Source: Sipunculus nudus (lineage: Eukaryota > Annelida > Sipuncula > Golfingiida > Sipunculidae). From it: DNA of 64,000 nt. The notes under the pieces were generated by a model, which saw only the letters and a list, made by a program, of their open reading frames with translations, did not search any database and was not told the origin of the DNA. Location: assembly GCA_026874595.1 (NCBI GenBank), contig CM049314.1:3313318-3377317 (forward strand), read 5' to 3'. Made by a program: the position numbers and the translations under genes. This document shows, piece by piece, positions 50,156 through 62,700 of the stretch (position 1 is its first letter; the number at the start of each line of letters is the position of its first letter).

Positions 50156-50717
50156 AGCGAGTGATCGCAACAATGTGTATTAATGAGTAATTTTGTGTGA
50201 GGAAATTTTTAACGCGTCACATGGGCCACGGTCTAATTGTAGGTCATTTTTTTTATATTTTGAAAAAAATAATGTGCGGGCCACGTTGAAATCCACCTAA
50301 TACATCTGTTTAAGAGAAGACTGTCCTCAAGGATTTTAATGGGGTAAATGGCACGTATAACATAGATGACTTACTTTTTTTCAAATGATGTTTCACGATG
50401 TCCAGACTGCAAACATACATATGGTGTTACAACATATTATTACTTTTTTTCTACTTCGTTGTGAAACGTGTTTGTTCGTTAAAATACTCGTCATCAAATT
50501 TGAATTGCGCAGGATGATAGAAGAGTATGATCAGTGAAAAGACTATCATACAAATATAAACAAAAACCCGGATAAGATATCTGCGTACATGATTTCAAAC
50601 GATGTTTCAATATGCATTGAGTGTGATGTTTCATACGATGTCGTCATTTAGAAATGCACAAGTAGATATGCATAAGAATTAAACAGAATTATTCTGGGTG
50701 CACCGAATACATTAACA

Positions 50718-50730
50718 TGTTTATATATCC
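50718..50730 (+). promoter_or_regulatory. TATA-like element upstream of the ligase start
   Basis: TTTATATATCC lies 60-70 bases before the ATG at 50788, a plausible core-promoter position with a short 5' UTR. In AT-rich DNA such motifs are common. Confidence 0.3.
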
Positions 50731-50787
50731 TCTCAGAGCTCAACACGGTCATTCCACCATATTCACTTGACCAGTGCACAATTACGA

Positions 50788-52585
50788 ATGGCTACTCCCA
50801 CGATGTCACGGGGATCACCTTTGCCTGACATTCCGATTCAGTCTCTCTGCGACTTCATAACGAAAGACTGGTATAAGGCATCTTCCAAAACAGCCGTGGT
50901 AAGCTGCACTTTACTTATATGTAAATGCATAAAATATAAATAAAACTTGCGATTATTTTGAAATAATAAGGTTTATATATATATAATTGACAGTACATTA
51001 GCTGTACATATACTTGATCAAAAATCCATGTGTTATTACTTTTCTTTTCAATTACTTAATTCAGTTTGTTAGCGTCCGCTTGGCCTTATTGTCCTCGCTG
51101 ACATATGCAATATATTCATCATAGGAGGAATAGCTACTTTGACAGATTACAATGCTTTTATCTACTTAATTCAGAATATAATCCTTGCTTTTCTGAAATA
51201 ATCATACGAATGAAGCAAACACCGTCGGATTGCTATAAACTAGATCGTACCAAAATAACAGTTTACGATTGCTCATCAGCTTGAGGTCAAGGTCATTTAG
51301 AAAACGATCCATAAATGATGTATAACCATTCAAGAGAGAAAGAAAATATGTTGGCTAAACATTGATAAAAACGAGCTTTGACAGATACGGTCTCGGTACC
51401 TATCATAGCATATATGTCGAATAAGGCCGAATCTTATGTGGGTGGTTGCACACATAAAAGCACATTTTTAGAATCTTGAGTTCCACTGAGACACCGTCAA
51501 CTCATATATCCAAGCCGAAACAAATAACATAATAAGATAATCACCCATTACTGATAAATAAAATATATAATATGCAATATTATGTTAACATACTTGTATC
51601 CATGTAACACTTATCCAAAAGTGTGAAGACATTAAATCAATTCACAGACTATATTATTGGTCACTACAGTTACCTGCTATAATAAGAATGCATGCTAAAC
51701 CGGCTTTTGTGGCTCAGGGGTAGATCACAGGACACAACGCCGGGAGATTGTGAGGTATAATCTCAGTCGGTGATATTTTCACGGTCGGCTCCGAACCAGG
51801 ATGAGTGCTCTGAAGTGAAGAGCAAATAGGAACATTGTACCCAACAGTCATGTTTCGCTCACAAGCGAGTGCGTCTTTCGGGGTTCCCCAGTTTTATGAC
51901 CCAGCAATTGAATGACATACACCCAGGACCGGCAGGAGTGGTAAACCGAGCCTGACCGACAAAAGGATAATGGAGTATTATAACCACTGTTACCTCCACC
52001 AAAATAAATAAAAAGAATGGATGCTATAACCTCCATCAGGTGGTGATACATTATATGGTCCCTTGTTTGGATTCTTGATTAGTTGGCTGCTTGTGTTTTC
52101 TGTATAAAAGTTTATACGAAATGTTATGAACAGATTACATGTTTGGAGGATGAGATGAGATCCCAGAGGAGCCGCATTGATTTCCTGAGGTAATCAGGAT
52201 CACAATTATTTATGTTAATTCAAGACTCTATACTATCTGTACCCATGGCTGTACATACCAATTATCAATGTCTACAAGGAGCAGAGGGACAATCGGTTTG
52301 ATTTAATCATCAGAACAAAAAATTAAACATTCAACTTTTTTCAAAGATAATATATTCACCATTATGTATGTGCATGGACCTTGTTCAAAGCAAAGTCTCA
52401 AAAGGATTTATGAGCAATTATTGGAACAAATACGTCACAAGTGATTTTTTAACACAAATAAATCAGATGGACCTTGTACAAGAACAAACAATAAGGTGAC
52501 ACATACGGTCCATTAAACACTGTCAACATGAACAGGCTTTTAACAAACCGGGTGTCAAATGTGTGTCTCTCTCATACACACACAT

Positions 52586-52646
<61 letters not shown>

Positions 52647-53092
52647 ATACATTGGTAGCAGGGGGCTTTACATGTCTGTGGCTACCCGAGGTTTCATGCT
52701 GCATGTATATTACATGCGACAATCATCATGTATTCGAACCTGCAATCACAGGGACAGAACTTAAGTAACTCAACAAAGTAGGTTAAAGGAATCAGTAAGG
52801 AGAGACATTAAAGAATGGATCTCATACAAATTACTAGCAATCTTACATGACAATAGAACAACAGATATGGTAACAGATATGGCAGAATAGTCAGTAACAG
52901 TATTTAGTTTAAGTGCAATTTGTTATGTATGTTTTTTTGGTCAAACTTGCTAGCATTGTATGATAATGAAGAGTCCAGGTGGTTGCCTTATGGTGGACCA
53001 AATTATACTGAGTCACTGAGTGGCTTAGACTCCTGTGGTTATTAGGAACGTTGACAAGCGGGGGAGGTGGAAGAGGGCAATCACACAGGGCC

Positions 53093-53147
<55 letters not shown>

Positions 53148-55545
53148 CATGTAAAGATCTATCTCTTGAATATAATGTAACTGTGTGTGCATGTTTCTCC
53201 CTGTCTTTCATAAATGGCAGTATCCAATTCATTTTGATCTCCCAGAGCGCTGATAATAACTTAATGCAACAACATTCACTACAAGTTTCAAGTCACGTTT
53301 TCAGTTGTTGAATTTCAGTGGAATATTTGGTAGATGTCGATTGTCTCTTCCAAAGTTGGGTAGCACGCCAAAAGAGAAAGTCAGAAATCCAATCGGACAA
53401 TGTTCAGATTGATGGGAGCAAACAGAACGCTGTTCCTAATGTGACATAAATAGTTAAGAAGAAACTGTTCATTAGACATTAAAAAAAAAAACATACTAAG
53501 CAGTAGAAGACAGAGAGCAATCATTTCACATATGGCAACCATATCAGACCAAAATCCCTGTGGTATGATTTACTTTTACCGACATGAAGGTGCAGAACAC
53601 AAGCACGGTCACAGGACATGAAGGTGCAGAACACAAGCACGGTCACAGGACATGAAGGTGCAGAACACAAGCACGGTCACAGGACATGAAGGTGCAGAAC
53701 ACAAGCACGGTCACAGGACATGAAGGTGCAGAACACAAGCACGGTCACAGGACATGAAGGTGCAGAACACAAGCACGGTCACAGGACATGAAGGTGCAGA
53801 ACACAAGCACGGTCACAGGACATGAAGGTGCAGAACACAAGCACGGTCACAGGACATGAAGGTGCAGAACACAAGCACGGTCACAGGACATGAAGGTGCA
53901 GAACACAAGCACGGTCACAGGACATGAAGGTGCAGAACACAAGCACGGTCACAGGACATGAAGGTGCAGAACACAAGCACGGTCACAGGACATGAAGGTG
54001 CAGAACACAAGCACGGTCACAGGACATGAAGGTGCAGAACACAAGCACGGTCACAGGACATGAAGGTGCAGAACACAAGCACGGTCACAGGACATGAAGG
54101 TGCAGAACACAAGCACGGTCACAGGACATGAAGGTGCAGAACACAAGCACGGTCACAGGACATGAAGGTGCAGAACACAAGCACGGTCACAGGACATGAA
54201 GGTGCAGAACACAAGCACGGTCACAGGACATGAAGGTGCAGAACACAAGCACGGTCACAGGACATGAAGGTGCAGAACACAAGCACGGTCACAGGACATG
54301 AAGGTGCAGAACACAAGCACGGTCACAGGACATGAAGGTGCAGAACACAAGCACGGTCAAAGGACAGGACGGACTGGAGTTGTGTGTTAGTGGAGCTGTA
54401 TATAAAAAGTCTTGGACCGGAACGGTACATAGCGGTCTAAAAAGCTGCAATATTACGAAACCGTGTCTTCTAACAACACTACCTCGAAAGTCTCTCCATA
54501 TCCAGATAGGTTTGTGTCCGTAGTTATGAAATAGGCTTTGGAATGTATATTTTGCACAGCAATCTCCCTAACCGGAGACAAGTAACAGCATGAAGCTGCA
54601 CTGCACTTGATTAACCCTTAGTCTAATATCCTTGCCTCACATTCCTTAGTTTTCCTACCCTAAATAGCCTTCTATCTGTGGGCAATGTGTCTTGCACATG
54701 AAAGACTTTCAATGCGTTTATTGCCATAACACTGACAGGACACTCCTCAAAATCTTACAGAAAACACAAACCAGCGTCACTTGGCGTCTATGAACGATAC
54801 ATTAAAGAGCAGGTACAGACATGTGCCTAGGCTGGAACTAATCTCTTCATTTTCAACTCATTCAACGAAAATAAATTAAAAAACCATTATAAAAATCTTC
54901 TCAAAACTGACAACTTTATTGTTAATATGCTTCAAATTCAGACTTGTATGATATGGCAATGGGGGACAAATATGGGTAAAAAGTGTAAACATTGCAATCC
55001 AAAATTAGAAGGCGCATTCCCTGTTGTGTCTGTAGATCTTTTGTGAAGGAAGGCAGCGAACAGAATACACCTTTGGTCAGTTGAGGCGTCTGGTTCAGGA
55101 ATTTGCTCTCGGTCTGCACCAATATGGCGTCGGTCCCGGAGATGTACTGCTGATACTGAGTACCAATAATGTGGAATTCCTGATAACGGTCGTGGCTGGC
55201 TGGATCCTTGGTGCAACCATAACTGTGGCAAACTATATGTACACGGCAGGTATAATGTAATTTCACGCTGTTATAAGATAAATATATGTATATACGTATG
55301 TATGTATATGGGTAAGTGCTACATGGTGGAGAGGGCTGTTGCCAGAGGAACCAAAAAATTTAATGTATTCCATACATACAGGGTCCATAGAAGGAAGGAG
55401 GCATGTCAGTATATACATGTCAGTATATACAACGACACGATGAGTGAGGGATAACTAAACCTTGTACTTAGTTGATGTTATACAGTGTAAAAGGTCATTG
55501 AGAATCTACATGCATTTATGTTTTTTATTTTCCGTTTTATACTGG

Positions 55546-55604
<59 letters not shown>

Positions 55605-55794
55605 AATGTTTTCTTCATCTAGTAAAAACAGTAATTAACATCAGGCAATGAAACAAGTAGTCTTACAATATGTAACATTTATAAGGATGTGGAGAAGAAT
55701 TTAATGTAATTAAAAAGCCAGTAAAACTGCATGCTTATGTAGACGAGTAGTTATTTCAGAAAGGGATTCCTGTTTGACTAACAGCCGGGTGGCA

Positions 55795-55885
<91 letters not shown>

Positions 55886-58800
55886 TTTTTCTTGTTATTA
55901 TTATTATTATTATTATCATATATATATTTGTCAGAAATTGAACGACAGAAAAAATTTACAGGAACATCCTATCAAAGTTTCATATTCTAGTTATAAGTTT
56001 GATGATGCTGAAAACAAGACTATATGGATGGAGAAACTGAACATTTTCAACCCATCTGTGTGTCATCGGCTCAATAATAATGGTCTTTATTCCTTATTTC
56101 TCATTTATTTATTCGAGGTTTGACCACTTTTAACCGACTGTTCATAAAATCACAGATGTTCAAATACTGGATGGTACTTATTAAATATTTCACCAGTGCA
56201 GATTAATCATAGTCCATAGTTCATGCATTTGATCGAAACAAAACAGTTTTGTATAAACGTCACCTTTTGTTCTTGTAAACCTCTGACTTAAAACACTTGG
56301 CTTCTCATCCTATCATTTTTCTTAACATACCTTCCATATCGTTCCGAGTGATAAGACATGTGCAGTTGAGAAATTATACAATGGTCTTTTCAATGCAACA
56401 GTATATTGACCTTTTGATTGGATATACATTTATTTGTACATTGTAAAATTTCTTAAGTACTATACTGTGCAAAATTGATACCGAGGTGTGTAAGGGAGAA
56501 ACAATTGACCGAAAAAAAGTAAGAAGACGATAAAAGTTTGGAAATTGGTAATAATGATTATGCATGTATTCTGTCCATGTCAGATGAACTCACCAGACAG
56601 CTGGATGATTCTGGGGCTAAGGTCATGTTTGTTCATCAGGATTTTGTGAGGACATGTGAAGCTTCTGCTCAAAAAGCTGGGATAGCTGTCAAGGTATTCA
56701 AAAGATCGTGTTCACCCGCTTTATTAACTTGGTTGTTATCTTAATTTCCACAAAATCTGAAGGAGTAGACCATGCAGGTCTGCATTAACGTTTGTCCGAA
56801 TAAAAGGGCGAGTCCAGTATCGTCAGCGTATCGTCAGGTGGAGGGGAGGGGGACGGGGGGCCGGGGTTGACTTGCAGGCGTGAGAGGGAAATAAAAGTCG
56901 GAACAATTTTTTTTATAAACATATATATATATATATATATATTTATAATTAAACACCTTTTATTGTCTGTGTTTCACATTTCAAATGATTATAAATTAAG
57001 GTTTTAAGAATGAATTTTTATGTTAATATAAATAGTATATGTTCATTCTAAACCCGGTTTAGATATATAATATTTCAGAGTAAACTCGGAAATTGAACCT
57101 TTTATTCTAATTATTTTTTTAAATAATTTCCAATATATAAATATTATTTTATGAATGGAAGGGGGGATTCCCCCCTTGCCAAAAAGTTGGGAGATATATA
57201 TCCCAATCCCCCCCCCCCCCCTCCCCCGCCGTATTGACGCCACTTGGTGAGTCAGACAATATTGTGCTGCGCTGGCAGGTATTCGCCATAATAAGTGACA
57301 ATTTGTTTTTAGGATATTATCGTCATTGGAAATGACAACAAACACACCAACTGGTCATCATTGCTGGAACTAGGCAAAACCGGAAAGACGGTGCTGCCAC
57401 CTATAGACAGAGACCCGAAACATGATGTGGCTGTAATCACGTATTCCAGCGGAACAACAGGACTTCCGAAGGGCGTCAATCTCACACATTACAACATTGT
57501 CGCCCATATTACACAATTCAGGTTACTGTGATTTTTGTTTTCATTTATTGGAAACCAGATAAAACTGTATACATAATATTATGAAATAAATTAAATGTTA
57601 TAGGGCCTATGTTTTCTTGGATTAACACGTTTAAGAATGTAACGTTTAAGAATGTTTAAGAAGTTTCAGCCGGTCCTGTATGAGTATTAAAACTCTAATT
57701 TAGGGAAAGCATATTTTAAAATATTTTTTCCCCAATACTTTGGTATAGTATCCATATCAATTATTTCAAATGCGTTAATCTTTAAAAAGGCACCTGCCTA
57801 ACAAGGATTCATCAGTGAAATCCACTATATCTAAAATTCAAAAGAAATGACTGCAAAACAGATAAAACCGGTCAACATGGCACCATTGGCTCCTTCAGTA
57901 TTAGGTAATAGGTTAATTAGCGGTATACCCTCAATCCCGGCATGCATCTTGCAACATACTAGCTTTAGTCTATACTCCAAATGGCAGCACAATGAGCGGT
58001 TTAGAAGGTTTTGCGAAGTTAAGGTTGATGAGGGGAATGAAATACAATAAAAGATAATCCAAGGCAGTCCTAAGGTGGGACTCTGTGGAGAGTTAAGTGA
58101 CCATCAGACTCTTTTCTTCAAAGTAAAAGCCGGAGAAGCGCTCTGGGAATGACCGCGCCCTCATCCGTAATTTATAGGAGGACTCTGAGAATTAACACAC
58201 CTTCGTCCGCAACTTATCGATGGATACAATATAATGCGCGTTATGTTCAAAGCAAAGGAATTTATGTCAAATGTTTTACTGAGTCGGCTTATTAGCCATG
58301 CCAGTCTTGATGTTTCTATAAAAAGCTTCTCACCCTACAATACCCTTGCAAATTAACCAATTTCAAAGTGACGTTAGATGGGTTTATATGCAGGACCGTC
58401 AGTTTAAAGAATCTTAAGATATCTAAAAGACTGGTATTATTCTTTAGAAATAAAATTTAAGTAGATAATCATTGTAAATTGAGTTCATCATATGGATTAA
58501 GAAAGTGTTAGTCATTTAAACAAACATTTTTTATAGTCATTAGCCCAAAATCCACTGATACCCATATTGCCTATGTTCAATATAATTTTGTCGTCAAGTT
58601 GAATTGATTTGTTCATTGATTGATTGATTGGTTGCATGATTGATTCATTAATTCATTCATTCATGTCCACGTTTACTACCGGGACCTCTTGCAGCTTAGC
58701 CAGGAAGACCAGATCTATGAATATGGTTTTTCTGCCAATGGTTCACATGTCTGGTTTATTCTTCGCCTTGGCATATGTGACCTTGACCTCGACCTATGTC

Positions 58801-59089
58801 ATGTTGCCTCGGTTTGAGCCTGTCATGTTCTTTCGTACCATACAGGAGATGGAGGTATCTGATTGATTATCTATTTTTTTTTTTTCATTTATTAACATCG
58901 CGTATCATACATGCAGTATGAATGAATTTACAAAGCATGACAATATCAGTGACTATTACATCATTTAATATATAGGGAGACCTGTCACGGGGACTCAATT
59001 GGCGGAAATGGCTCCAACATAACTGAGAAATCTCAAATAAATGGTTACTAAGTTAAATTGATTGTATATGATTGTATATATTATATATA

Positions 59090-59143
<54 letters not shown>

Positions 59144-59657
59144 TGATGGGCCGATCATGGAGTTTTATCGAAAGTCACTCGGTTTGCTGCCACTTTCAAG
59201 CGCTCGATTACCAAAGGCAACTATCGTTACACCATAATCATGACTTGGTTTTTTTCCACAATGCTTTAATGTTAGAGGCAAGAATGATTCATTTTTTTAC
59301 ATTGTTTCGCATTTCATATAATGAGTCTGTTACCAAATAACTTCCGTATGTAACTCAGCATGACACAGTAGATGCGAGGACGGAGAACTTAATAAATTGT
59401 GGTTTAATTTTTGATTATTATAATTAATTAAAATGATACTTGGAATTGCATAACTTAGTATTAAAAGGAGAATTAAAAAGGCAAGAACTCATATTCTTAA
59501 GGTAGAATTACTCAGACATGCGGGCTGGGTTAAATGAAGTACAGTTTCACAGATAATTGCATATTTCTTTATATTTGTCTGAACCGATTAATAATCGATC
59601 ATCGATCGGTTTGCTCAAACCGATGATCGATTATGAAAAAGGAACCGACTCCCACCA

Positions 59658-59713
<56 letters not shown>

Positions 59714-62700
59714 CATATATTCGTTGCCATGCCTTCATGATATTAAAGAGGTGTAATACACATCCATGAAGGTTAGAAACGCATTCATGTATCAGCAAAA
59801 TGCTACATCCGTGCATCGACGTATTTTAATATCCAGCTTGAGAAATAAGATATAAGCTTAAGTCGGATAATAGTTTAACATAACAGTTTGTCTTGTCGCG
59901 TTAAAGTGAGCTAGATGTGGCAAAGTCGTTGAGAAAACAAAATAATATATACAGGAATAACATTGCAAAGAGACGTTCTTTTTGTATAACAACTAAACCA
60001 ACCATCTCAAGCTTCCGCATTGTCTGACAAAAGGTTGAAGAATTGGTCGTGGTGCCAGCTGTTGCCGTGTTTATGTACAAGTCTCCATTGTCGAGATCGA
60101 CCAACCTCAACGCTCTGAAGAATATTGTCTCTTTAGCAGCTCCTCTGCGTAAAGAATTACAGAACGGACTGTGTAAAGTTCTTGGCAATGTATCAGTTAC
60201 TCAAGGTAGGTCTTGTATTTAATATGGAAAGTATATTGTAAACTGAACTTTAATAATTGAGAAATTCAAGTAGGATTTGACTAAAGTTGTTCGTTCTGTT
60301 GTCTGCATTATTATAACCACAACATCGTGTATTGTTGTAAACTTTAGAATAGAAGTGATTCATTGAGTTTTTATTTTTTTATATATCGTTTCCACTTCCC
60401 GTCCCATTTAAGATTACAATAGCTTTTAAGAGAAAATTTTAAATGTTTAGGGACGATCAACCTGTTAAATCAACATAACATATTAAGAGCGTTCTACTCA
60501 TTTAAACGTGAGGGTTATGCCACCACGTGCTTATGACAGCACCAAACCTTATGAGAGGCTCACACATGTATGACTTCACGTTCTCGGGGATATTTAGTAA
60601 TCAGTCTTAATTATAGGATAACTATTTATCTACTGGAATAAAGGGCCAGTAATATCACGTGGGTACTGGTGTCTCGACAATGACCTGTTTCTTTTGTGTA
60701 TTTGGTACACTAGAATTTACCCATATCAGTACGTGCATCCACACTTTTCTTAAATTATGAGTAAGCACTGACATGGCGTGCGCGTTTGAAATGCACTGAC
60801 ACAAATTGCGGGACATGTTGCCGATTTGGCGAGGGGTGAGATGTTCCGTTCCCGGTCTAAATTCGTCCCAGCGGTCAACCCACAACAACATTCATTTGTG
60901 TTGACTTTAGCGGACTGCTTACAAAAGGCCGACGCGTAGTGAATGTTTGGCAGACTATGCGAGGTTTGATTTGATTGGTTAGGGAGAGGAGATTGAGGAC
61001 GACGTGGGCGCACTATGTGAGAATGGCCATGGCACAGCGCAAGTATAAAACCCATAATATTTTTATCGATTTTGAGGCCATTTCTTTGCCAAACGCCTAA
61101 GAAATATAAACTCGTTCTTCCCCGGACCAAGATACACCCTTCCACGAAGTTTGACGACCGTGCGATCCCTAGCGTGCGAATGAATCCGGACAGACAGACA
61201 AACAAACAAACAGATTCCCGTGAATTATAGTATGATGATGATTCACATCCCTGCCAGGGCGTTAGTATTTGTTTGCTTCTAAAATGTTTAAATAAAACCT
61301 GGTTCAATGCACTGATTGTCCTAAATCCAGGCTCTAAGAGCAAAGTGATTCCGTCAGAGAGACGAAGAAGTAGTTTTTGTCTTCTAATTGTTTTGTAGGT
61401 AGTCAGCGCCACCATTTTGTATGCCCTCTTTTCTAACTCTTAACTTTAGTATATACATCTGCAGAGTTTCTTTTCGGTTTGGGACTGCGTGACAGGGCGG
61501 TAGCACTCGCATCCTATCATATATTATTTTTGTATCCTGGTGTCACCCAGGCCCGGTGTCTACTGTACCTGCGGGTTCTGGTCGTACAATCTTCACCATT
61601 GCTGGATCATAAGACCGAGGACCCCCCCCCCCCCCACCCCCCCCCCCCTTAATTGTGAGTGATACATGGCTGTGAGGCACAGCCTTCCCATTAAGCCTGC
61701 AGAGCACTTACCCTGGTTTGGGGCCGACATTGAAAAATCTCAGCGACTTGACTGAGATTTGAACTCGCGACAGGTTTTGAGTCCTGTGAGCCGGTTCACG
61801 GAAATTAGTTATAAAATTTGCCGCGAGGTGTCAGTACCTGTCCTGAGCGTTGCCACACACAGAAAGCAATTTTGGATGGCTCTGCAACAAGGACCAATAA
61901 AGTCTTCACCACTGCAGTCAGTGGGCCCGTCTAGAACACTCAGTGCCACACGTGGACATACACACGGCTGGACTTCATGAAGGCTGCTCGTTTCATTTTA
62001 CTTTTGCCTCCGCCAGGAGGGTATGCGTTGATTCCCGTCGGTTCATGATCCGGATCAAGGAAGGACTTCCAGGAATATTCACAAATGTGCAGTCACATAT
62101 ATAGAAGCTTGAACATGGAAAGATGGTCCGAATAAGTGAATGCAAATACCTGTTGCGGAACATATGTAACAATGAAGCTGGGAATATACACCTATAAGTG
62201 TATGAACTAATGGGTTATGGAGCTCCCCACATTAACGACTGCCGACGTGGCAGAGGCCTGCATTTGTGAGAATGAAGATTTCTAGTCGTGAATTATAAAT
62301 AACTCTCCAAATGAATTCACAATTAATGGTATATACACACCCTGCATGCAGGGTATAGGACAAATGCACATTCTAAGGCAAACAAAAAATAGTTTATATA
62401 TCTCTCTGCTGCATCACCGATATAATCACATTCTCCTGTTCTACTTCAGCATACGGATTATCCGAGACAACCTGCCTCTCTGTGATAATCCCTGACGGAG
62501 TCGAAAAACCTGGCTGTGTGGGCTTCCCGCTTCCAGGAGTGGAAATACGTGTAAGTAAACGATGCAGATAGATACGTACCAATACACAACATTCTATCAG
62601 CGTGTGCATCTAAAGAATGGGAATTTCATTTAAATATTTTCAAGTGCAGATATGCTGTACCTTAAAAAAGTGACCTGTTCCCTGCTGGATCCAAGTTTTG

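Noticed and set aside
53581-54362. CRISPR-like array
   Set aside because: The 34-bp units are contiguous with no unique spacers, and the DNA is eukaryotic; it is a minisatellite.
54332-54523. 63-codon frame overlapping the 34-bp minisatellite end
   Set aside because: Its first part is minisatellite and the remainder matches nothing; the interesting SPYPD reading is in a different frame.
54922-55266. 114-codon minus-strand frame
   Set aside because: It is the antisense of ligase exon 2 (55036-55249), which has clear splice sites and family motifs on the plus strand.
59901-60188. 95-codon minus-strand frame
   Set aside because: It is antisense to ligase exon 6 (60034-60205).
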